Assembly (NCBI GenBank): GCA_001483205.1
Contig: JPPB01000283.1
Location: 1 to 10,508 of the forward strand
Source of the DNA: an alpha proteobacterium 3107
GTDB taxonomy: Bacteria; Pseudomonadota; Alphaproteobacteria; Rhodobacterales; Rhodobacteraceae
Direction: 5' to 3'
DNA length: 10,508 nucleotides
How positions within the stretch are numbered: position 1 is the stretch's first letter; each line of letters opens with the position of its first letter. Both the position numbers and the translations under genes were made by a program. The notes under the pieces are model-generated. The model searched no databases, was not told the origin of the DNA, and saw nothing but the letters and a program-made list of their open reading frames with translations. Positions 1 through 6,358 of this stretch are shown here, in pieces.

Positions 1-62
1 ATGTGCCCTATCCGGTGGTGATGGAGCCGAACCTGGTCATCGAATACTACGCGCAGAATTAG
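1..62 (+). CDS. rpsD: 30S ribosomal protein S4, C-terminal end only (partial)
   Basis: Only the 3' end of the gene is present. The frame whose first whole codon is at 3 reads VPYPVVMEPNLVIEYYAQN and stops with TAG at 60-62. Bases 1-2 are the end of a split codon compatible with Asp. This matches the end of ribosomal protein S4 as I know it from alphaproteobacteria (a V-P-Y-x-V-x-MEPNLV-x-E-[FY]-Y pattern). S4 is a primary 16S rRNA-binding protein of the small subunit and is encoded by a housekeeping gene. It is unrelated in function to the catabolic operon that converges on it and marks the chromosomal edge of that locus. The call rests on 19 residues, so the family is likely but not proven by this window alone. 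Confidence 0.8.
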   Translation, partial: VPYPVVMEPNLVIEYYAQN

Positions 63-67
63 GGGCG

Positions 68-126
68 CGTCAGGGTTGAGGGTGCGCGCGGCCCGTGGGG
101 TGCGTGCGCCCGATATGTGCCTGACG
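68..126 (+). terminator. Nested hairpin in the convergent spacer after rpsD
   Basis: The 95-bp spacer between rpsD and the converging PLP-enzyme gene can fold into a nested structure. An outer perfect 7-bp stem pairs 68-74 (CGTCAGG) with 120-126 (CCTGACG). Inside it, 80-89 pairs with 102-111 over 10 bp, including two G-U pairs on the plus strand, around a 12-nt loop. There is no T-run after either stem, so this is not a classical intrinsic terminator. Its position suggests it ends transcription from one or both sides, or protects the rpsD 3' end. The pairing is visible; the function is inferred. Confidence 0.45.
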
Positions 127-157
127 GCCCGGTTCTGAGGCTATATATAGCTGCCTT

Positions 158-1222
158 TCAAATGACCCTGCCGCGCGCATCTATCGGTAGTGCCGTCAGC
201 TTGCCCCCTTCGCGCCTCAGCCAGGCGCTGTCCAGCATGTTGGACACCACACAGATATGATTCGGGATGATCATCACCCGATCCCCGACAGAAAGCCGGT
301 CACCCGGATCATGCCGGATGATGCCGTGTTCCTCGTTCAGCCCGGTAATCCGCATCCCCGGATGCCCGATGACATGCCCGAACCCCCCCAGGTCAGGCAG
401 GTCAGAGGTCAGCACCTTAGAACCGGCGTCGATGATCGCGCGCGTCCCGGTCGGTGTGCTGACCACGGTGGCGGCGACATGGGCGGCGCAGTCGCTCCAC
501 GCACATGTCCCCCGCTCTGCCAGTGACCGGTCGTTGAAAATGTAGGTGCCCGCGCGATATTCGGTGAGCACCCCGCCGGTTTCGGCCCGCCACATGTCGG
601 GCGAGCCGCCGGAGGAAACCTCGGGGCAGCCGATGCCACGGGCCTCAAGCCCGGCCCTTGCCGCCCGCATGAAGTCGAGCACACCGGCCCCGTCGCCGAC
701 AGGGGGATAGGTCATCAGCCCGCCGAACCGAAGGCCCGGCAGGGTGGCGATTTTCTGCCCCAGTGCAACCGCATCCTGCGGCGTCTGCACACCACAGCGC
801 CCGGCCCCTGTTTCGCACTCGACCAGAACCGTCAGAGGGCGCGGGGCCACCCCGAACGCTCCGGACAGGCCATCCGCCACCACCGCGCTGTCGGCCACCA
901 CCGACAGGGCCTTGACCCGCCCGGCGAGCGCGCGCAGCCGTGCCAGCTTTGCCGCCCCGATGATGTTATAGGTGATCAGGATGTCATCGATCCCGGCATC
1001 GGCCATCACCTCGGCCTCGCCGATCTTCTGGCAGGTGATGCCCGCCGCCCCGGCAGCAATCTGGGCCCTGGCGAAACGGATGCTCTTGTGGGTCTTGATA
1101 TGGGGGCGCAGTTTCAGGCCGGTCCTGTCGCAATGGGCCTGAAACCGGGCAATGTTCCGCAACGCCGTCGCTTCATCGATGACCAGCGCAGGCGTCTCGA
1201 ATGTGGGCGGATCAGAGGCCAT
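158..1222 (-). CDS. Fold-type III PLP enzyme of the D-threonine aldolase / D-serine dehydratase (DSD1-like) family
   Basis: This 354-residue protein has the alanine-racemase-like N-terminal barrel and the C-terminal metal-binding domain of the D-threonine aldolase / eukaryotic-type D-serine dehydratase family. The motif RPHIKTHK (residues 39-46) should hold the PLP-binding lysine, by family analogy K43. GAGRCGV (around 140) and SSGGSPDMW (around 203-211) are further family blocks. Near the C-terminus, PNHICVVSN carries H322 and C324. A His-x-Cys pair ligates zinc in chicken D-serine dehydratase, whereas bacterial D-threonine aldolases usually have His-x-Asp. The likely reaction is dehydration or retro-aldol cleavage of a D-beta-hydroxy amino acid. 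It is the last gene of the minus-strand operon and starts inside the end of the M81 gene (11-bp overlap, a GGAG about 11 nt upstream), so translation is probably coupled. The substrate could also be D-threo-3-hydroxyaspartate or an amino-sugar acid. Confidence 0.85.
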   Translation of the reverse strand: MASDPPTFETPALVIDEATALRNIARFQAHCDRTGLKLRPHIKTHKSIRFARAQIAAGAAGITCQKIGEAEVMADAGIDDILITYNIIGAAKLARLRALAGRVKALSVVADSAVVADGLSGAFGVAPRPLTVLVECETGAGRCGVQTPQDAVALGQKIATLPGLRFGGLMTYPPVGDGAGVLDFMRAARAGLEARGIGCPEVSSGGSPDMWRAETGGVLTEYRAGTYIFNDRSLAERGTCAWSDCAAHVAATVVSTPTGTRAIIDAGSKVLTSDLPDLGGFGHVIGHPGMRITGLNEEHGIIRHDPGDRLSVGDRVMIIPNHICVVSNMLDSAWLRREGGKLTALPIDARGRVI

Positions 1223-2678
1223 GAGGGTTGTTCTCCAGTGGCCAGATTTTCCGGCTCAGGTTGCGATAGCCGTTTGTCGCCGGGTTGTTCGGATAGGGGC
1301 CGTCAACGGCGGCATAGAGGATTTCAGACGCAATCCGCGAAAAGGCGTCGTGAAAGTGGTTGGTGGATTTCACAACCAGTATGTCCTTGTTTGCCGGATC
1401 AATGCCGAGGTTCCGGAACACATCGGTGTTGAAGACCTGGCTGCGCACCGTATTCAGGATCACATCGATACCGTCAACCCCGATCTGCACACTGTCGCCA
1501 AGCGGCACGACACTGCTGCCAAAGCTCTGAACGGCGGCGGGGGCGATCCGGCGCACGGTGGCGGTGGCGTCAACCGGCTCTCCGCCGTCCGGCGACATCT
1601 TGCCGCCAAAGCGCAGCCGCAGGCGCGCGCCCTCACCCGCCGACATGCAGGTGCGCACGGCAACCGGATCCCAGATTGTCGCCAGCGCCGCGTTTTCGAT
1701 GTTGCGGGCCAGCATCTCGCGCAGGATGATTGTTGAATCGCCGGGCACGCCGCCGCCGGGATTGTCCCAGACATCGGCAATCACCACCGGCCCGGCGCGC
1801 GCCGCCAGCGCCCTGTCAAGCGCCTCGCCCGGCGTCAGGAAATCCGGGCGCGTCCTGCCGCGCATCGAAAAAAGCTCCATCCCCAGCCGTTTTGCCAGCG
1901 CATCGCCCGTGCCCCTGGCGTTGTCGGTGATGACGATGACCCGTGCGCCAAGGTCAGGAACGTCGCCCGCCATGAACCCGTGGACAACCGAGACCGACAG
2001 GATGTCGCCGGTGCCCTCGATGGCCTTCAGCCGGTCAATGAAACTGCGCATCGGCTCCCGGCTGGTCGGCAGAAGCTCGATCATCCGGCAATCGAAGGTG
2101 GAAATGACCGGCGTGATCCGCCCGGCATCGGCCCTGCTGACCAGAGTGATCAGATTTTCCGCCGTCTTGACAAAATCCGTGTGGGGAAATTCCTTGAAAA
2201 CGGTGATCAGGTCGGCGTTTTTGACCCGCTTTTCCGACAGATGGCTGTGCGGGTCAAAGGTGACGCCGATGGTCGCGTCAGGCCCGACAATGGCGCGCAC
2301 CGCCTCGATCAACTCTCCTTCGCAGTCCAGACAGTCCTGTGACACCATGGCCCCGTGCAGGCCGAGCAGGACAATATCGACAGGCAGCGCGGCGCGAAGC
2401 TCGCCCAAAAGCTGGTCGCGAAGCAGCTCCCATGTGTGTTGATTGACGATCCCGCCCGGCTCGGCCCAGGTTGCGGTGCCTTCGATCAGCGTCCAGCCCA
2501 GATCATCGGCTCTGGCACGGGCGACCGGGTAGATGGCGCTGCACAGGGTCGGAGTGGCGGGATGCAGACCGGGCGGCGCAAAGAAGCTGTCCCTGAAGTC
2601 CCGCAGATCGGTCCGCAACGGCGAAAACGTATTGGATTCGGTGGCGACGGACCCGAGGAAGACGCGCTTTCGTCCCAT
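1212..2678 (-). CDS. M81 family metallopeptidase (MlrC-like)
   Basis: The protein has 488 residues, the usual length for the M81 family, whose founding member MlrC (microcystinase C) is a zinc enzyme acting on an unusual peptide containing D- and beta-amino acids. An N-terminal ATESNTFSP block carries E14. GLHGAM (106-111) lies before DPHSH (142-146) and FPHTD (164-168); these acidic and His residues are the probable zinc ligands by family analogy. The second domain contains DNPGGGVPGDST (305-316), a hallmark of the family, and STNHF near residue 427. There is no signal peptide, so it acts in the cytosol, after import by the upstream transporter. Its ATG shares one base with the TAA of the upstream ATPase gene, and AAGGGGGG a few bases upstream is a good ribosome site. 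The family is clear; cleavage of a particular peptide or amide is inferred. Confidence 0.9.
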   Translation of the reverse strand: MGRKRVFLGSVATESNTFSPLRTDLRDFRDSFFAPPGLHPATPTLCSAIYPVARARADDLGWTLIEGTATWAEPGGIVNQHTWELLRDQLLGELRAALPVDIVLLGLHGAMVSQDCLDCEGELIEAVRAIVGPDATIGVTFDPHSHLSEKRVKNADLITVFKEFPHTDFVKTAENLITLVSRADAGRITPVISTFDCRMIELLPTSREPMRSFIDRLKAIEGTGDILSVSVVHGFMAGDVPDLGARVIVITDNARGTGDALAKRLGMELFSMRGRTRPDFLTPGEALDRALAARAGPVVIADVWDNPGGGVPGDSTIILREMLARNIENAALATIWDPVAVRTCMSAGEGARLRLRFGGKMSPDGGEPVDATATVRRIAPAAVQSFGSSVVPLGDSVQIGVDGIDVILNTVRSQVFNTDVFRNLGIDPANKDILVVKSTNHFHDAFSRIASEILYAAVDGPYPNNPATNGYRNLSRKIWPLENNPHGL

Positions 2679-3484
2679 TATACCCCCCTTGCCGGGATAC
2701 GCGGCACCGAGGCCAGCAGCCTGCGCGTATAGGCATGTTGTGGTGCGTCGAATATCCGCCCTTTGTCGCCCGCCTCGACGATCCTGCCGCCCTGCATGAC
2801 GACGATCCTGTCGCTGATATGGCGCACGACGCCAAGGTCATGGCTGATGAACAGCATGGATGCGCCGCTGTCACGCCGAAGTGCCCTGATCAGGTTCAGC
2901 ACCCTGGCCTGAACCGACACATCAAGCGCCGAGACCGGCTCATCGGCGATGATCAGCCGTGGCGCAAGGATCATCACCCGTGCGATGGCGATGCGCTGAC
3001 GCTGGCCGCCGGAAAATTCGTGCGGGAAACGCCCTATCGCGTCCGGGTCCATGCCCACGCGCTCCAGCGTTCCGGCGACCTTTGCCCGCGCCTCGGCCCG
3101 GTTGCGGGCGAGCCTGTGGATGAACAGTGGTTCGGCCAATATGCGCCCGATGCTGAGGCGCGGGTTGAGCGAGGCAAAGGGATCCTGAAAGATCATCTGG
3201 ATGTCGCGCCGCAGGGGGCGAAATTCGGCGGGCGACATTTTCAGGATGTCGCGCCCGTCGAAAATCGCTTCGCCAACTGCGGCCCTTTCAAGCCCCACCA
3301 ACGCGCGCGCGAGGGTGGATTTGCCGCAACCGCTCTCGCCGACAAGGCCGAGCGTCTCGCCCTCGTTGATGTCGAACGACACCCCGTCAACCGCCCGGAG
3401 CACCGGTTTTCTGCCCCAAACTCCCCCATGGCCGGTCCGGAAACATACCCTGAGGTCGCGCAACGCCAGAAGCGGGCCGGTCAT
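2678..3484 (-). CDS. Oligopeptide/dipeptide ABC transporter ATP-binding protein (OppF/DppF type)
   Basis: This is the second cytoplasmic ATPase of the importer, 268 residues. Visible motifs are Walker A GESGCGKS (49-56), Q-loop Q100 in IFQDPFASLNP, signature SGGQRQR (158-164), Walker B LIIADEP (177-183) and the switch H215. IFQDPFASLNPR and the sequence around HAYTRRLLASVP are typical of the Opp/Dpp branch. The start is set at 3484, where ATG overlaps the TGA of the preceding ATPase gene as ATGA. The same frame is open further upstream to 3658, but that stretch is an out-of-frame reading of the neighbour. The protein ends just after LLASVP and lacks the Cys-containing C-terminal extension of its partner; the OppF side is often shorter. 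It should pair with the OppD-type subunit to power uptake. Confidence 0.92.
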   Translation of the reverse strand: MTGPLLALRDLRVCFRTGHGGVWGRKPVLRAVDGVSFDINEGETLGLVGESGCGKSTLARALVGLERAAVGEAIFDGRDILKMSPAEFRPLRRDIQMIFQDPFASLNPRLSIGRILAEPLFIHRLARNRAEARAKVAGTLERVGMDPDAIGRFPHEFSGGQRQRIAIARVMILAPRLIIADEPVSALDVSVQARVLNLIRALRRDSGASMLFISHDLGVVRHISDRIVVMQGGRIVEAGDKGRIFDAPQHAYTRRLLASVPRIPARGV

Positions 3485-4464
3485 GCGCCGCCCTCTTGCG
3501 GGAAATGACAGCGCACGACATGGCCCGGTGCGATTGCCGTCGGGCCGGGGGTGCTGTCGCGGCATGGCCCTTTGGCGAAGGCGCAGCGCGGATGAAAGGC
3601 ACAGCCCGGCAGCGCCGCGCCAACGGGCGGCACACGGCCCGGTATCGCCTCCAGCCACTCCGTATCGCGATCAACCGCCGGGATCGAGGCCAGCAGCCCG
3701 CGCGTATAAGGGTGGCTCATATGCGCGAACAGGCGGGGGGTATCGGTGTCCTCAATGATCCTACCGCAATACATGACGGCAACCGTGTCGCAGGTCTCGG
3801 CAATCACCCCCAGATCATGCGAGATCAGGATGATCGCCGCGCCGGTGCGCCCTTGCAGGTCGCGCATCAGGTCAAGGATGCCCTTCTGCACCGTGACATC
3901 AAGCGCGGTGGTGGGTTCGTCAGAGATCAGAAGTCCGGGGTCGCAGGCCAGCGCCATGGCGATCATCACCCGCTGGCGCTGTCCGCCGGACATCTGGTGC
4001 GGAAAGCTGTCCACGCGCCGGGCCGGGTCGGGAATGCGCACCAGATCAAGCAGTTCGGTCGCCCGGTCGCGGGCTTGCCGGGCCGACATGCGGCGGTGCT
4101 GGCGCAGGGCCTCGGCAATCTGGTCCCCGACCCGGTAGACCGGATTGAGGCTGGTCATCGGTTCCTGAAAGATCATCGCCATCCGGTTGCCCATTATGGC
4201 GCGGCGGTCGCCCGGATCAAGCGCCCGCAGGTCTTGCCCGTCAAAGCGGACGGCCCCGCCGGTAATCCGCACCACCGGGCCATCGAGAAGCCCCATGATT
4301 GCCAGCGCGGTCAGGCTCTTGCCGCAGCCGCTTTCGCCGACGATGCCGAGTGTCCGGCCCGCCTCGACCGAGAAAGAGACCCCCCGCACCACCGGCAGCA
4401 ACCGCCCCCATCGCCCGCCCGTGACAATACTGATTTCCAGGTTCTCCACCTCCAGCAGCGCCAT
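3481..4464 (-). CDS. Oligopeptide/dipeptide ABC transporter ATP-binding protein (OppD/DppD type)
   Basis: This is the first ATPase subunit, 327 residues counted from MALLEVENL. It carries Walker A GESGCGKS (43-50), Q100 in IFQEPMTSLNPV, signature MSGGQRQRV (158-166), Walker B LLISDEP (178-184) and the switch H216. The C-terminal oligopeptide domain, after HPYTRGLLASIP, contains C288, C294, C301 and C319. This Cys-rich block is typical of OppD/DppD, and an iron-sulfur cluster has been reported there for some members. The start at 4464 is preferred because it lies 4 bp past the restored stop of the permease gene and gives the standard N-terminus. The open frame reaches 4533, but that extra part overlaps conserved permease coding sequence. 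The stop overlaps the next ATPase start as ATGA. Confidence 0.92.
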   Translation of the reverse strand: MALLEVENLEISIVTGGRWGRLLPVVRGVSFSVEAGRTLGIVGESGCGKSLTALAIMGLLDGPVVRITGGAVRFDGQDLRALDPGDRRAIMGNRMAMIFQEPMTSLNPVYRVGDQIAEALRQHRRMSARQARDRATELLDLVRIPDPARRVDSFPHQMSGGQRQRVMIAMALACDPGLLISDEPTTALDVTVQKGILDLMRDLQGRTGAAIILISHDLGVIAETCDTVAVMYCGRIIEDTDTPRLFAHMSHPYTRGLLASIPAVDRDTEWLEAIPGRVPPVGAALPGCAFHPRCAFAKGPCRDSTPGPTAIAPGHVVRCHFPQEGGA

Positions 4465-4468
4465 CACC

Positions 4469-5322
4469 TCAGACCCCCGCGATGTCGTTCCTGAACCGGG
4501 GGTCGATGCTGTCGCGCATCGCGTCGCCGACAAGGTTCAGGGAAAAGACCGACAGGATAATCAGCGCGCCGGGAAAGATCAGCAGCCACGGCGCGCGGGT
4601 GTGACATAGATGCGTTCCTCGCTCAGCATGTTGCCCCAGCTCGGGGTTTCCGGCGGCAGGCCCAGGCCCAGAAAGTCGAGCGCGGCGGCCTGCAACTGAG
4701 CAAAGGCAAAGATAAAGCTGGCCTGCACCAGCAACGGCGAAACAAGGTTGGGCAGGATGTGCCGGAACAGGATCGACACATGCCCCGCACCGGTGCAGAC
4801 CGCCGCATCGACAAAGGCCTCGGCCTTCAGTTTCAGGGTCATGCCGAACAGGATACGCGCCGTGGTGGTGGCATAGACAAGGCCGATCACGATGATGGTG
4901 TTGATGACCGAACGCTCCAGCAGTGTCATCAGCGCCAGCGCCAGCAGCAGCGCCGGAAACGCCATAAGCACATCGACCACGCGCATCAGCACATGGCCCG
5001 CCCGGGTGAACCAGGCTGATACCATCCCGATCAGCCCGCCGGTTGTCAGTGCAACGACAACGCTGCCAAGCCCGATCAGCACCGCCATCCGCGCCCCGTA
5101 AAGCGCGCGCGACAGCGAATCCCGCCCGAAATGGTCGGTGCCGAACAGATGGGGCCAGCCGGGTTCGGACAGACGAACGCCTGGGTCAAACGCCAGCGGG
5201 TTGAATGGCGAGAGCACCGGGGCACCGATGGCGGCAACACAGACAACCAGCAACCAGACCGCCCCGGCTGTTGCCGGCCACCGCCCGCGCAGGCCGGAAA
5301 AGACAGAGCCAAGCGCGGTCAT
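4469..5322 (-). pseudogene. OppC-type permease with a frameshift that removes the last membrane helix
   Basis: This is the inner-membrane permease of the oligopeptide importer. Residues 1-241 are normal OppC/DppC: an N-terminal helix (about 20-38), FGTDHFGRD (60-68), several membrane segments from 80 on, and the ATPase-contacting EAA loop (about 168-193, EAFVDAAVCTGAG). After ERIYVT the annotated frame reads only PARRGC and stops at 4579. Shifting frame at 4599-4603, where GT appears duplicated, restores RAPWLLIFPGALIILSVF followed by NLVGDAMRDSIDPRF, ending at TGA 4469-4471. That is the expected OppC C-terminus with its final helix. Without the two extra bases the gene would encode 283 residues and end 4 bp before the next ATG. 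It starts as ATGA on the upstream permease stop. As written it is truncated, by either a real mutation or an assembly error. No slippery heptamer was seen. Confidence 0.88.
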
Positions 5323-6266
5323 TTCAGCGACACCCTGGGGTCAAGGCGGGCGTAGGCGAGGTCCACCAGCAGGTTCACAATCATGTAGAAGACCACGACG
5401 ATCAGGATCACCCCCTGGATGACCGGATAATCCCGCCGCAGGATCGACTGCACCACAAGGCGGCCAATTCCGGGCAGGGAAAAGACCGTCTCTGTCACCA
5501 CCGCCTCGCTGACCAGTGCGGCGAAGGTGAACCCGAACGCAGCGGTCACGGCGATAAGCGCATTGCGAAAGATGTGCCGGATGGCGACGCGGGTCGGGTG
5601 CAGGCCCTTGGCGCGGGCGGTGCGCACATGGTCCTCTCGGGCCACATCAAGCATCGAGGCGCGGATCAGGCGGATGATCAGCGCCGCGTTCGGGGCGGCA
5701 AGCGTCAGGCTGGGCAGGACAAGGTAGCGCAGGTTCAGCACCCCGCCCTCATCGGTCAGCGACGGAAAGCCCGACGAGGGGAACCAGCCCAGACCGACGG
5801 CAAAGATCAGGATCAGATAGAGACCGAGCCAGAAGGTCGGCACCGAGGCAAACAGCATCGCACCGCCGGAGGCAAGCTGATCCACCCATGACCCGTGGCG
5901 CATGGCGGCGGCAATGCCGACGGGCACGCCGAACAGGACAATCCAGAACATCGTCATCCCCGCGAGCAGCAGCGAGGTCTCTGCGCCGTCGCCGATCACG
6001 GCAAGGACCGGTTCGCGAAAGAACACCGATGTGCCGAGATCGCCCCGCAGAACGTTGCCAAGCCACAGCAGGTATTGCCGCCACAGCGGTGCGTCGAGGC
6101 CGAGCGCGCGGGTCAGTTCGGCCACGTCCTCGGGCGTTGCCGCATCCCCCAGAAGGATTGACGCCGGATCACCCGGAATCAGGTGGACAAACAGAAAGAT
6201 CAGCACAGAGGCCGCCAGCAGCGTCGGAATCAGGGTCAGAAGCCGGTTCAGGGTATAGGCGAGCAT
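5319..6266 (-). CDS. Oligopeptide/dipeptide ABC transporter permease (OppB/DppB type)
   Basis: A 315-residue inner-membrane permease. Membrane segments are visible at about 8-28, 98-120, 133-160, 182-203, 238-258 and 284-306. The first is followed by the family motif HLIPGDPA (28-35). The EAA loop that docks on the ATPase is around 211-236 (EDHVRTARAKGL). The C-terminal half has the family block ETVFSLPGIGRL (259-270) and ends with LDPRVSLK. It forms the transmembrane channel together with the OppC-type subunit, whose ATG overlaps this gene's TGA by 4 bp. Its start at 6266 has only a modest AGGA about 9 nt upstream and follows the binding-protein gene by 92 bp. It appears intact, unlike its partner. 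Confidence 0.93.
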   Translation of the reverse strand: MLAYTLNRLLTLIPTLLAASVLIFLFVHLIPGDPASILLGDAATPEDVAELTRALGLDAPLWRQYLLWLGNVLRGDLGTSVFFREPVLAVIGDGAETSLLLAGMTMFWIVLFGVPVGIAAAMRHGSWVDQLASGGAMLFASVPTFWLGLYLILIFAVGLGWFPSSGFPSLTDEGGVLNLRYLVLPSLTLAAPNAALIIRLIRASMLDVAREDHVRTARAKGLHPTRVAIRHIFRNALIAVTAAFGFTFAALVSEAVVTETVFSLPGIGRLVVQSILRRDYPVIQGVILIVVVFYMIVNLLVDLAYARLDPRVSLK

Positions 6267-6304
6267 GGGGCACGATCCTGCGGGCGGCGGGGGCGGCGTT
6301 TCAA

Positions 6305-6344
6305 TCTCTTCCGCCGCACATCACGGCGACGGCGGCGGAAGAGA
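6305..6344 (-). promoter_or_regulatory. Perfect 13-bp inverted repeat between binding-protein and oppB-like genes
   Basis: Bases 6305-6317 (TCTCTTCCGCCGC) are the exact reverse complement of 6332-6344, with a 14-nt loop. In the transcript of the minus-strand operon this gives a stable GC-rich hairpin 15 bp after the binding-protein stop and about 38 bp before the permease start. No T-run follows it on the minus strand. Hairpins at this junction in binding-protein transporter operons are known to act as partial terminators or as 3' protection of the binding-protein mRNA, giving more binding protein than permease. That role is inferred here. Confidence 0.6.
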
Positions 6345-6358
6345 CCCGGCAGTATGCC

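Noticed and set aside
257..545. Small plus-strand open frames opposite the PLP-enzyme gene
   Set aside because: They are antisense shadows without motifs or convincing ribosome sites.
1558..2442. Plus-strand open frame (294 codons) opposite the M81 gene
   Set aside because: Ser/Arg/Pro-rich shadow composition with no family motifs, fully antisense to a clear M81 coding sequence.
3485..3658. N-terminal extension of the OppF-type ATPase to an ATG at 3658
   Set aside because: The extra 58 residues are unlike any ATPase N-terminus and overlap coding sequence of the OppD-type gene; the ATGA junction at 3481-3484 gives the standard start.
4465..4533. Extension of the OppD-type ATPase to an ATG at 4533
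   Set aside because: This stretch encodes the conserved OppC C-terminus in another frame; MALLEVENL at 4464 is the family-like start.
4595..4610. Programmed ribosomal frameshift in the oppC-like gene
   Set aside because: No slippery heptamer, nearby stimulatory hairpin or internal Shine-Dalgarno was apparent, and Opp permeases are not known to use frameshifting; mutation or sequence error is simpler.
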